Below are positions 15,529 to 22,958 of a stretch of 64,000 nt of DNA, piece by piece. The stretch covers positions 1-64,000 of the forward strand of contig CACZDN010000016.1 of the NCBI GenBank assembly GCA_902779945.1, written 5' to 3'. The notes beneath the pieces are model-generated. The model was not told where the DNA came from. It worked only from the letters and a program-made list of their open reading frames with translations, and searched no databases. Origin of the DNA: Oscillospiraceae bacterium. GTDB lineage: Bacteria; Bacillota; Clostridia; Oscillospirales; Oscillospiraceae. The first letter of the stretch is position 1; the number at the start of each line of letters is the position of its first letter. Both the position numbers and the translations under genes were made by a program.

Positions 15529-15821
15529 GTCTCCTTCTCCTTCAGGCGCTCGAACACCACAGCGTAGCCGCCCCTGCCGTACTGCAGCGAACGGTTGACG
15601 CGGCTGATGGTCGCGCTGGACGCGCCGGTCTGGGCCAGAATATCGTTGTAGATCATCCCGTTGTTCAGGCAGGACGCGACCTGATAGCGCTGTTCCATCG
15701 CCATAAGCTCCGACACGGTGCACAGATCGTCAAAGAAGCGCATACACTCATCCATGGTCTTGAGTGCAAGGATGGCCTCGTACATCTTCTCGTTGCGGGG
15801 CTTCCGGGAATGCTTGTTCAT
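15525..15821 (-). CDS. yerC: YerC/YecD family TrpR-related DNA-binding protein
   Basis: A 98-residue helix-turn-helix protein of the TrpR superfamily. Helix-turn-helix region: YNDILAQTGASSATISRVNR; the family core MRFFDDLCTVSELMAMEQRY is intact. In Bacillus the YerC family is named but poorly defined; it is expected to be a small dimeric repressor. I use ATG 15821, five bases after GGAGGT; an in-frame GTG at 15833 overlaps the ribosome site and is not used. It heads the yerC-methyltransferase-hslO group. Confidence 0.85.
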   Translation of the reverse strand: MNKHSRKPRNEKMYEAILALKTMDECMRFFDDLCTVSELMAMEQRYQVASCLNNGMIYNDILAQTGASSATISRVNRSLQYGRGGYAVVFERLKEKET

Positions 15822-16089
15822 GTTGACCTCCACCCGGAGCGTGAGCCTCCGGTATCATTCTCATGGTGCGTTCGAAGCTGTCCGGCTCCTCCATGCCATC
15901 TCGCGCGGGGCGAGGTCGAAGGAGCTTTTCCGGATTGCCGGGAAAAAGGCGGGCACGGCATGCTGCGCGCTTCCCGCGCGCCGGAATGACAGCGCTTATG
16001 CACATTCACACTTTACATCATTACACTGAAAAAGTAAAGGGGCATTTGCGAAGTTTACCGAAAATTCAACAAGCGCTCTGCATTCCCAC
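15822..16089. other. Non-coding intergenic region with dispersed-repeat remnants
   Basis: Holds a small inverted repeat (CCGGAG / CTCCGG, 15834-15853) and a stretch GGTCGAAGGAGCTTTTCCGG followed by CCGGAATGAC that resembles the GTCATCC/GAAGGAG repeats elsewhere. I see no reading frame with a ribosome site, and no clear promoter for yerC. Confidence 0.5.
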
Positions 16090-16118
16090 TTGCGGTTTTT
16101 CGCGCTGCATACTATAAT
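16090..16118 (+). promoter_or_regulatory. Promoter of the nfeD-SPFH operon
   Basis: TTGCGG (16090-16095), 17 bases, perfect TATAAT (16113-16118). Confidence 0.65.
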
Positions 16119-16168
16119 AGTGTCCGGAAAGACAGAAGCGGGGCCGCGCCCCGCGGAAAGGAGAAGCC

Positions 16169-16630
16169 ATGTTTGGTTCCGTATTCAGAACAGGGATGCC
16201 CGCGGTCTGGCTTGCCGCGATGATCGTCCTGCTGGTCGTTGAGGGGCTTGCGCCGGGGCTTGTGTCGATCTGGTTCGCGCTCGGGGCGCTGGCCGCGATG
16301 ATCTCGGCCCTGCTGGGCGCACCGGTCTGGCTCCAGCTCGTCTGGTTTTTCCTCGTCTCGATCATAACGCTGCTGCTCACGCGGCCCTTTGCGAAGAAAT
16401 ACGTCAACGGCCGTGCCGTGCCCACCAACGCCGACATGGTTATCGGGCAGGACTGCGTCGTGACGGAGGCGATCGACAACGTTCTCGGCCAGGGCGCGGT
16501 GAGCGTCGGCGGCAAGACCTGGACCGCCCGCATGGACGCGGTCGACGGGAAGGCCCCGAAGGGCAGCGTCCTGCGTGTGCTGCGCATCGAGGGCGTCAAG
16601 CTCATCGTGGAAGAGAAGCCAACTACATAA
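16169..16630 (+). CDS. NfeD family membrane protein
   Basis: A 153-residue short-form NfeD protein: two or three membrane helices in residues 10-72 (WLAAMIVLLVVEGLAPGLVS, WLQLVWFFLVSIITLLL) and a C-terminal OB-fold domain (about 85-150) with GQDCVVTEAID, GAVSVGGKTWTARMD and a closing VLRIEGVKLIVE strand. Short NfeD proteins act with SPFH/flotillin proteins in membrane microdomains, and the next gene, 19 bases downstream, is exactly such a protein. AAAGGAG precedes the ATG and the promoter lies 50 bases upstream. Confidence 0.9.
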   Translation: MFGSVFRTGMPAVWLAAMIVLLVVEGLAPGLVSIWFALGALAAMISALLGAPVWLQLVWFFLVSIITLLLTRPFAKKYVNGRAVPTNADMVIGQDCVVTEAIDNVLGQGAVSVGGKTWTARMDAVDGKAPKGSVLRVLRIEGVKLIVEEKPTT

Positions 16631-16649
16631 CATTACAGGAGGTTGTCAC

Positions 16650-17543
16650 ATGAATTCCATCGTCCCCATCGCCATCGTCGTGCTCATCGCGGTGTTTATC
16701 GCGGTGCGCTGCATCCGCATCGTCCAGCAGGCGAGAGCCTATGTCATCGAATTCCTCGGCGCCTACAAGACCACCTGGAACGTCGGCATCCACTTCAAAC
16801 TCCCGTTCGTGGAACGGATCGCGAAGGTCGTCTCCCTCAAGGAGCAGGTGGCGGACTTCCCGCCCCAGCCCGTGATCACGAAGGACAACGTCACCATGCA
16901 GATCGACACCGTCGTCTACTTCCAGATCACCGACCCGCGCCTCTACACCTACGGCATCGAGCAGCCCATGCTCGCCATTGAAAATCTCTCCGCGACCACG
17001 CTGCGAAACATCATCGGCGACCTGGAACTGGACCAGTGCCTCACCAGCCGCGACATCATCAACTCCAAGATGCGCTCCATTCTGGACGAGGCCACCGACC
17101 CCTGGGGCATCAAGGTCAACCGCGTCGAGCTCAAGAACATTCTGCCACCCAAGGAGATCCAGAACGCCATGGAGAAGCAGATGAAGGCCGAGCGCGAGCG
17201 GCGTGAATCCATCCTCCGTGCCGAAGGTGAAAAGCGCGCCGCCATCCTCGAGGCCGAGGGCGAGAAGGAGTCCGCGATCCTGCGGGCCGACGCGAAGAAG
17301 CAGCAGCAGATCCTTGAGGCCGAGGGCCAGGCCGAGGCCATCCTGAAGGTCCAGACCGCCACCGCCGAAGGCATACGCCTCATCAACGAGTCCATGCCCT
17401 CCGAGGCCGTCATCAAGCTCAAGGCCATGGAGGCCTTCGCCAGCGCCGCCAACGGCCAGGCCACCAAGATCATCATTCCGAGCGAGATTCAGGGCGTTGC
17501 CGGCCTCGCGGCGGGCCTGATCGAGTCCGTCAAGGAGAAGTAA
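16650..17543 (+). CDS. SPFH/Band 7 (stomatin-like) membrane protein
   Basis: A 297-residue slipin/stomatin-type protein: one N-terminal membrane helix (IVPIAIVVLIAVFIAVRCI), the SPFH domain (about 20-190; VIEFLGAYKTTWNVGIHFKL, VDFP-type motif EQVADFPPQPVITKDNVTM) and a coiled coil of EAEGEK repeats (ESILRAEGEKRAAILEAEGE). It oligomerises at the membrane and probably scaffolds proteases or lipids together with the upstream NfeD protein. The start is ATG 16650, 8 bases after AGGAGG. Its stop codon TAA (17541-17543) is the first triplet of a MITE-like repeat, so the insertion appears to have supplied the present C-terminus. Confidence 0.9.
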   Translation: MNSIVPIAIVVLIAVFIAVRCIRIVQQARAYVIEFLGAYKTTWNVGIHFKLPFVERIAKVVSLKEQVADFPPQPVITKDNVTMQIDTVVYFQITDPRLYTYGIEQPMLAIENLSATTLRNIIGDLELDQCLTSRDIINSKMRSILDEATDPWGIKVNRVELKNILPPKEIQNAMEKQMKAERERRESILRAEGEKRAAILEAEGEKESAILRADAKKQQQILEAEGQAEAILKVQTATAEGIRLINESMPSEAVIKLKAMEAFASAANGQATKIIIPSEIQGVAGLAAGLIESVKEK

Positions 17544-17679
17544 AGGCAATACCGCATAATTCGGCAAGAGCAGATCCTGGGAAAATTTGGGTTCTGATAA
17601 AGGCACTTTTTCGCAGATGTACTTTGTGTACCTCAAGAAAAAGGCTCGAAATCAGGGCGCAAATTTTCCAGGAGATGCC
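17541..17679 (+). repeat. MITE-like repeat, subfamily B, right end truncated
   Basis: Starts TAAAGGCAATACCGCATAAT, of which TAA is the SPFH stop codon, and runs to TTTTCCAGGAGATGCC. The expected right terminal repeat is missing; the hexokinase reading frame begins there instead. The AGGAG of the repeat is the only ribosome-site-like sequence before the hexokinase. Confidence 0.8.
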
Positions 17680-17723
17680 TGACCACCAATGAAAAAGCCC
17701 TCGCATTTCTGGCCAGGCACAAC

Positions 17724-18953
17724 ATGACGCCCGAGAGCGTCGATCCCGACGTGTGCATCTACCGTATGCTCGCCGAGATGCGCAGCGGTCTCCAGGGCGA
17801 AGCCTGCTCCATGGACATGATTCCCACCTACCTCTCCAACGACGGGGAGCTCCACCCCGGCGTCAGCGCCGCCGTGATCGACGCGGGCGGGACGAATTTC
17901 CGCAGCGCCCTCGTCCGCTTTCAGCCGACGGGCTGCACCGTCACCGATATGATCAAGCGCAAAATGCCCGGCACGGAGAGCCCCTGCACCTGGGAGGAGT
18001 TCATCCGCTTCACGGCCGACGCCATTGAGCCGCTGATGGACCGGGCCGACGTCATCGGTTTCTGTTTCTCCTACGCTGCCACGATCACGCCGGAGATGGA
18101 CGGCCGCGTCATCACCATCGACAAGGAGGTCGTCGTCACCGGCTGCGAGGGGCAGCTCATCGGCGCGTCCCTGCTGGCGGAGCTGGAGCGCCGCGGCATC
18201 ACCGGCAAACGCATCGTCATCCTCAACGACACCGTGGCGGTGCTGCTGGGCATGGCAGCGGGGCTGGACAAGTCCAAATACGCGGGCTTCATCGGGCAGG
18301 TCAGCGGCACCGGCACCAACACCTGCGTCTCCCTGCCGGTCTCGGCCATCGGCAAGCTCGGCCTGAGCGGCGAGCGCGGCATGATCATCAATCTCGAGTC
18401 CGGCAAGTATGACGGCATCCAGGGCGGTGACTTTGACCGCCTGCTCGACGAGGAGAGCCACAACCCCGGCCAGAAGCACTTTGAGAAGCTGACCGCGGGC
18501 GTCTACCTGGGTGAGATCTGCCATCTCATGCTCAATGCCGCCGCTGACGAGGGGCTCCTGAGCCCGGAGTGCGCCGAGAGAGTGCGCAGTCTCCCGGTCT
18601 TCGATTCCGCCGTGATCGACGCCTGGGCCTGCGGCGAGGGCTATGACATGCTGGGCGGGAACGAGGACGACCACAGCTTTGCCCGTACGCTCAGCATTGC
18701 GCTCTTCCACCGTTCGGCACGCTGCATGTGCGTGAATCTCCTGGCGCTGGCGGAGCTCATCGGCGGGCGCGAGAAGCCTATCTGTATGCTGGCGGAGGGC
18801 TCCCTCGTCCAGAAGGGACGCTGCTACCGGCCGGAGCTCGAGCGTCTGCTGCAGCTCTACGGCACCGAGAAGCGCGGCATCGCTTTCGAGCTGCGCGTCG
18901 GCCAGGAGACGACGCTGCCCGGCTCCGCCGCCGCGGCGCTGCTCAATACATAA
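17724..18953 (+). CDS. Hexokinase-family sugar kinase
   Basis: A 409-residue kinase of the eukaryote-type hexokinase fold, ATP-dependent phosphorylation of a hexose. Motifs: VIDAGGTNFRSALVRF (phosphate 1, about 46-61), IGFCFSYAATITPEMDGRVI, catalytic loop ILNDTVAVLLGMAAGLDKS (about 168-186), GQVSGTGTNTCVS (about 191-203) and a C-terminal LAEGSLVQKG. ATG 17724 is given as start, but the frame is open to 17679 and the extra codons read TTNEKALAFLARHN, a plausible native N-terminus; CTG 17679 would lie 4 bases after the AGGAGA of the repeat. The native start region seems to have been replaced by the repeat. Its stop TAA is again the first triplet of a repeat. Confidence 0.85.
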   Translation: MTPESVDPDVCIYRMLAEMRSGLQGEACSMDMIPTYLSNDGELHPGVSAAVIDAGGTNFRSALVRFQPTGCTVTDMIKRKMPGTESPCTWEEFIRFTADAIEPLMDRADVIGFCFSYAATITPEMDGRVITIDKEVVVTGCEGQLIGASLLAELERRGITGKRIVILNDTVAVLLGMAAGLDKSKYAGFIGQVSGTGTNTCVSLPVSAIGKLGLSGERGMIINLESGKYDGIQGGDFDRLLDEESHNPGQKHFEKLTAGVYLGEICHLMLNAAADEGLLSPECAERVRSLPVFDSAVIDAWACGEGYDMLGGNEDDHSFARTLSIALFHRSARCMCVNLLALAELIGGREKPICMLAEGSLVQKGRCYRPELERLLQLYGTEKRGIAFELRVGQETTLPGSAAAALLNT

Positions 18954-19114
18954 GGCAGCACCGCATCATTCGGCGAGAGCGTATTCCGAGACAAATCGAG
19001 TCCTGACGAAGGTGGTTTTTTGCAGGAATTCTTTGTGTATTGCAAGAAAAAATGACAGAATCAGAGCGCGATTCTTCCGGAAGGCGCCGAAGACGGATGG
19101 TGCGGTGATGCCAT
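18951..19114 (+). repeat. MITE-like repeat, subfamily A, diverged copy
   Basis: TAAGGCAGCACCGCATCATT at the left end (TAA is the hexokinase stop) and GGTGCGGTGATGCCATA at the right. It is more diverged than other copies, with imperfect central hairpin (GAATTC / GTATTGC). Confidence 0.75.
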
Positions 19115-19126
19115 AAAACAAAGCGC

Positions 19127-19155
19127 TTGTAATTGTACGGAATGCGTGGTATAAT
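19127..19155 (+). promoter_or_regulatory. Promoter of the small multidrug-export family gene
   Basis: TTGTAA (19127-19132), 17 bases, TATAAT (19150-19155). A 15-base direct repeat (AAGTCGAAGTAATTC / AAGTCGGAGTAATTC) lies between the promoter and the start codon. Confidence 0.6.
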
Positions 19156-19208
19156 GCTGCAGGTTTGACCAAATACAAGTCGAAGTAATTCCAAGTCGGA
19201 GTAATTCT

Positions 19209-19691
19209 ATGTTTGATTGGCTGACCGGCACAGACGCCGGCAAGATGTGCGCGACCTTTTTCCTGTCGATGCTTCCGGTGGGCGAGCTGCGCGTCGGTCT
19301 CCCCTACGGGATCGCGCTGGGGCTGGAATACCCGCTTGCGCTGATGGCGGCGCTGCTGGGGAACATGCTTCCGGTGCCCTTCATTATCGTGTATATCAAG
19401 CGCATTTTCGAATGGCTGCGAAAGCGTATGCCGTGGCTGGATTCCTTCGTCACGAATCTGGAGACCCGGGCGAATCTCAAGGGAGAGACGGTGCAGAAAT
19501 ACGGCCACTGGGGCCTGCTCATCTTCGTGGCGATCCCGCTTCCCGGCACCGGCGCCTGGACGGGCGCGCTGATCGCGGCGCTGCTGGACATCCGCACCGC
19601 CAAGGCTACGCCCGTGATCCTGATCGGCGTATGCATCGCCGCGGCGATCATGACTCTCGTCACCTACGGCGTGATCCATATTGTATTGTAA
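19209..19691 (+). CDS. COG2426 / small multi-drug export family membrane protein
   Basis: A 160-residue integral membrane protein of the Sm_multidrug_ex family, with features SMLPVGELRVGLPYGIALGL, NMLPVPFIIVYIKRIFEWL and AIPLPGTGAWTGALIAALL. The twin proline-rich re-entrant motifs resemble the DedA fold. Despite the family name, transport activity is not established. Four hydrophobic segments span nearly the whole length apart from a basic loop at about 65-95. The gene has its own promoter and stands alone. Confidence 0.85.
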   Translation: MFDWLTGTDAGKMCATFFLSMLPVGELRVGLPYGIALGLEYPLALMAALLGNMLPVPFIIVYIKRIFEWLRKRMPWLDSFVTNLETRANLKGETVQKYGHWGLLIFVAIPLPGTGAWTGALIAALLDIRTAKATPVILIGVCIAAAIMTLVTYGVIHIVL

Positions 19692-19696
19692 TATAC

Positions 19697-19819
19697 CGTA
19701 AACATAATTAAAAATTGCGTTTACGATATTGCCGTGTTTTTCGCTTGCCCCGCCAGGGGCGAGAAAAAACGGCATCAAATCTTATATAATTATAGTAAAC
19801 GATAATCATTTTCGTTTAC
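19697..19819. repeat. Inverted repeats between converging genes (GTAAAC motifs and a G+C hairpin)
   Basis: Three inverted repeats in an AT-rich gap: CGTAAAC / GTTTACG (19697-19703, 19719-19725), GCCGTGTTTTTCGC... / ...GAGAAAAAACGGC (19731-19773) and GTAAACGA / TCGTTTAC (19795-19802, 19812-19819). The GTAAACGATA word occurs in both outer pairs. Role unknown. Confidence 0.55.
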
Positions 19820-19822
19820 TGC

Positions 19823-19866
19823 AAAACGCCCTGTCACGGCTTCGTCCCTCGAAGTCATGACAGGGT
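19823..19866 (-). terminator. Terminator of the P-type ATPase operon
   Basis: Minus strand CCCTGTCATGACTTCG / CGAAGCCGTGACAGGG stem followed by CGTTTT. Confidence 0.75.
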
Positions 19867-19871
19867 GCTTT

Positions 19872-21749
19872 TTACTTTGTCCGCAGGGCGCGCATGGCGT
19901 TGAGGACCGCGAGGACCATGACGCCCACATCGGCGAAGATGGCGGCCCACATCCCCGCGAGGCCCAGCGCGCCCAGCAGCAGGCAGCCGAGCTTCACCGC
20001 GAGGGCGAAGACGATATTCTCGTACACGATGCGCAGGCACTTGCGGGAGATTCTGATGGCACGGGCGATCTTCATGGGATCGTCGTCCATGAGCACCACG
20101 TCCGCCGCCTCGATGGCCGCATCGGAGCCCAGCGCGCCCATGGCGATGCCGATGTCGGCGCGGGAGAGGACCGGCGCGTCGTTGATGCCGTCCCCCACGA
20201 AGGCAAGCTTCCCGCCGTTCGGGAGCTCCTTTAAAAGCTGCTCGACCTTCTCTACCTTGTCGCCGGGCAGCAGCTCGCTGTGGTACTCGTCGACGCCTAC
20301 GCTCTCTGCCACCTGTCTGGCCGCGCTCTCCATGTCGCCAGTGAGCATGACGGTCTTCTCCACACCCGCCTCACGCAGAGCCGCCAGCGCCTCGCGCACA
20401 TTCTCCTTCTCCACGTCGGAGATCAGGATGTGCCCGGCGTAGCTGCCGTCTATGGCTACATGTACGACGGTGCCCACGCTGTGGCAGGGGATGTAATCGA
20501 CGCCGAGGCGGCGCATGAGCTTGTCGTTGCCGGCGGCGACCGTGCGATCGTCCACCGTGGCGGTGACGCCGTGGCCGCTGATCTCCTCAATGTCGCGCAC
20601 GCGGTCCCGGTCCGGCTCCTTCCCGTAGTGACGGCGCAGGCTCTGGCTGATGGGGTGGGAGGAGGCGCATTCGGCCAGGGCGGCGTACTCGATCAGTTCC
20701 TCGCCGCGCCCCTCGCAGTGGTGGACACCGCTGACCTCGAACACGCCCCTGGTGATGGTGCCCGTCTTGTCGAAGACCACGGTTTTGACCCTCGAGAGAG
20801 TTTCGAGATAGTTGGAGCCCTTGATGAGGATGCCCTCGCGGCTGGCCCCGCCGAGACCCGCAAAGAAGCTGAGCGGGATGGAGATGACGAGCGCGCAGGG
20901 GCAGCTGATGACGAGAAAGGTCAGCGCCCGGTAGCCCCAGTCCCCGAAGGCAGGAGGCACCCCCGCCGCAAGACGCGCAAGCGGCGGAAGCAGCGCCAGC
21001 GCCAGCGCCCCGTAGCACACGGCAGGGGTATACACGCGCGCAAATTTGGAGATAAAGTTCTCCGACTGCGACTTGTGGGAGCTGGAATTCTCCACCAGTT
21101 CGAGGATTTTGCTGACCGTGGACTCGCCGAACTTCTTCGTGGTCTGCACGCGCAAAACGCCGCTTAGGTTGATGCAGCCGCTGATCACCTCGTCCCCGAC
21201 CGTCACGTCCCGCGGGACGCTCTCGCCGGTGAGGGCCGCGGTGTCGACGCCGGAGCTGCCCCCGATCACCGTGCCGTCGATGGGGATGCGCTCGCCCGGC
21301 TGCACGACGATGACGCTGCCGACCGGAATCTCCTCCGGGTCCACCTGCTCGAGCCCGTTCTCGGTCTCGAGATTGGCGCTGTCCGGGCGGATGTCCATGA
21401 GCGCGGCAATGCTGCGCCTGCTCTTGCCGACGGCGACGCTCTGGAACAGCTCGCCGATCTGGTAGAAGAGCATGACGGCGACAGCCTCATTGAAATCGCC
21501 GCTGCCCTCCACGACCGCCAGGGCGATCGCACCCAGGGTGGCAACCGCCATGAGGAAGTTCTCGTCGAAGATCCGGCGGTTTTTCACACCGAGAGCCGCC
21601 TTGCGCAGGATATCCCAGCCGATGGTGAGATAGGCCGCGGCGTAGACGAGGCAGGACGCCCCGTACGGCAGCGGGGCGAGGTTCGCGGCGAGCAGCAGCG
21701 CGGCGGCGATCAGGATGCGGTACAGCGCTTTTTTCTGCTTTCTGTTCAT
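19872..21749 (-). CDS. Heavy-metal P1B-type ATPase (Zn/Cd/Pb-exporting type)
   Basis: A 625-residue P-type ATPase without its own N-terminal metal-binding domain. Seen: the transmembrane CPC motif (VISCPCALVISIPLSF), phosphorylation loop VFDKTGTITRG, ATP-binding histidine-proline (CASSHPISQSLRRHYG), hinge GDGINDAPVLSRADIGIAMG and the terminal FADVGVMVLAVLNAMR. The GALGSDAAIEAADVVLM run and the Asp in FADVGV are typical of the ZntA/CadA group rather than the copper group. It sits 30 bases downstream of the HMA-domain gene, so the metal-binding domain is supplied as a separate protein. Exact metal is inference. Confidence 0.9.
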   Translation of the reverse strand: MNRKQKKALYRILIAAALLLAANLAPLPYGASCLVYAAAYLTIGWDILRKAALGVKNRRIFDENFLMAVATLGAIALAVVEGSGDFNEAVAVMLFYQIGELFQSVAVGKSRRSIAALMDIRPDSANLETENGLEQVDPEEIPVGSVIVVQPGERIPIDGTVIGGSSGVDTAALTGESVPRDVTVGDEVISGCINLSGVLRVQTTKKFGESTVSKILELVENSSSHKSQSENFISKFARVYTPAVCYGALALALLPPLARLAAGVPPAFGDWGYRALTFLVISCPCALVISIPLSFFAGLGGASREGILIKGSNYLETLSRVKTVVFDKTGTITRGVFEVSGVHHCEGRGEELIEYAALAECASSHPISQSLRRHYGKEPDRDRVRDIEEISGHGVTATVDDRTVAAGNDKLMRRLGVDYIPCHSVGTVVHVAIDGSYAGHILISDVEKENVREALAALREAGVEKTVMLTGDMESAARQVAESVGVDEYHSELLPGDKVEKVEQLLKELPNGGKLAFVGDGINDAPVLSRADIGIAMGALGSDAAIEAADVVLMDDDPMKIARAIRISRKCLRIVYENIVFALAVKLGCLLLGALGLAGMWAAIFADVGVMVLAVLNAMRALRTK

Positions 21750-21779
21750 ACAGCCGCCTCCCGGTCCGCTGCGACGGGC

Positions 21780-21998
21780 TCACATATAGATTTCACAGTC
21801 GGGCTCGACCTTGCGGCAGGCTTTGAGCACGTCCTGCATGACCTTTGCGGGCTCCGCGCCGTCCTCGAATTCGACCGTCATCTTGAGGGCCATGAAGCTG
21901 ACCGCGGCGTTCTTCACGCCGGGGATCTTCTTTGCGGCCTGTTCCATAAGGTTTGCGCAGTTGGCGCAGTCGACCTCGATCTTGTAGCTCTTTTTCAT
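21780..21998 (-). CDS. Stand-alone heavy-metal-associated (HMA) domain protein
   Basis: A 72-residue HMA domain: beta strand YKIEVDCANCANLMEQAAKK with the metal-binding CxxC (CANC), GVKNAAVSFMALKMTVEFED, and the terminal PDCEIYM. Normal HMA domains have GMTC before the first cysteine; here it is EVDC, as in CadA-linked clostridial forms. It would hand metal to the ATPase encoded next to it. ATG 21998 is preceded by GGAGG at 8 bases; the upstream ATG at 22013 is inside the ribosome-site region. Confidence 0.9.
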   Translation of the reverse strand: MKKSYKIEVDCANCANLMEQAAKKIPGVKNAAVSFMALKMTVEFEDGAEPAKVMQDVLKACRKVEPDCEIYM

Positions 21999-22047
21999 GC
22001 TGCTGTCCTCCATATCAATTCAAAAATGATGCGATGAGCGCGAGTCC

Positions 22048-22079
22048 TATTATTGCGAAACCAGAGTTTCGCAATAATA
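22048..22079. promoter_or_regulatory. Perfect 14-bp inverted repeat in the divergent metal-resistance promoter region
   Basis: TATTATTGCGAAAC-CAGA-GTTTCGCAATAATA. It lies between the HMA and regulator genes and is a candidate operator or leader hairpin for the HMA-ATPase transcript. Confidence 0.6.
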
Positions 22080-22081
22080 AA

Positions 22082-22101
22082 GATTAAATACTTGTTTAAT
22101 C
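22082..22101. promoter_or_regulatory. Candidate operator of the ArsR-AraC regulator
   Basis: GATTAAA-TACTTG-TTTAATC, a perfect 7-6-7 dyad of the AT-rich type bound by ArsR/SmtB proteins. It covers the -35 of the regulator promoter. Confidence 0.55.
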
Positions 22102-22120
22102 CTTCTGCGCGGAGTATAAT
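22092..22120 (+). promoter_or_regulatory. Promoter of the ArsR-AraC regulator
   Basis: TTGTTT (22092-22097), 17 bases, TATAAT (22115-22120). Confidence 0.55.
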
Positions 22121-22210
22121 CCTGCCGTACAGGAAAGTCAATGGCAGGGGCAAAGCCCCTGCCAAAAGGGAGAAAAGGATTTCCGATCAGGCGAAAGGGA
22201 GGACGGCACG

Positions 22211-22939
22211 ATGAAGGATACGCTCATGCTCCACAACCACGGGAACCTCCAGAGGGCCGCGAAGCTCAGGAAAGCGCTGGAGCGCGGAGGCGGCTTTGAC
22301 AGCGTGGCCGCGATCTTCCAGCTGCTGGACGACGGCAGCCGCGTGCGCATCTTCTGGCTGCTGTGCCACTGTGAGGAGTGCGTGCTCAATATCTCCGCGC
22401 TGACGGGGATGTCCAGCCCCGCCGTGTCGCACCATCTGCGGCTTTTGAAGGACGCGGGGCTCATCGTCAGCCGCCGTGAGGGGAAGGAGGTCTGCTACCG
22501 CGCGGCGGACACCCCTGTGGTGAAGCTGCTGCACGGCGTCATCGAGAGGACCATGGAGATCTCCTGCCCCGAATACGCCGGGGAGGAGGGCGAGGGCGCG
22601 GCGGACTTTACCCCGGAGCAGGCCGCCACCGTGCGCCGTATGCACGACGAGCTCCTGCAGCACCCGGAGAAGCGCGTCACGATCGAGGAGCTGGCGCGCC
22701 GCTGCCTGATGAACCCGACCACGCTGAAAACGGTATTCAAGGCGGTGTACGGGGACTCTCTCGCCTCGCACATGAAGGAGCACCGCATGGAAAAGGCGGC
22801 GGAGCTTCTGCGGCGCGGGGAACTGAGCGTCGCAGAGGTCGCCGCCGCCGTGGGCTACGACAGCCCCAGCCGCTTCTCCGCCGCCTTCCGCGAACGCTAC
22901 CACATGCTGCCGAGCGAGTACAGAAAGAAACGGGATTGA
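22211..22939 (+). CDS. ArsR/SmtB - AraC fusion transcription regulator
   Basis: A 242-residue protein joining two DNA-binding modules. Residues about 28-105 form an ArsR/SmtB winged helix (RIFWLLCHCEECVLNISALT, SSPAVSHHLRLLKDAGLI, then GKEVCYRA), with cysteines in HCEEC at the position of the metal-sensing alpha-3 site of ArsR/CadC. Residues about 135-240 form an AraC-type double helix-turn-helix (ARRCLMNPTTLKTVFKAVYG, then SVAEVAAAVGYDSPSRFSAA). It is divergent from the HMA-ATPase genes and presumably represses or switches them in response to metal; the dyads between them are likely targets. GGGAGG lies 8 bases before the ATG. Confidence 0.85.
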   Translation: MKDTLMLHNHGNLQRAAKLRKALERGGGFDSVAAIFQLLDDGSRVRIFWLLCHCEECVLNISALTGMSSPAVSHHLRLLKDAGLIVSRREGKEVCYRAADTPVVKLLHGVIERTMEISCPEYAGEEGEGAADFTPEQAATVRRMHDELLQHPEKRVTIEELARRCLMNPTTLKTVFKAVYGDSLASHMKEHRMEKAAELLRRGELSVAEVAAAVGYDSPSRFSAAFRERYHMLPSEYRKKRD

Positions 22940-22958
22940 GGAGCGGCGTTCAGGCCGC

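Noticed and set aside
17541-19114. The two repeats around the hexokinase considered as a composite transposon
   Set aside because: There is no transposase, the left copy is truncated, the two copies belong to different subfamilies, and I see no target-site duplication; only a suggestion of joint movement remains.
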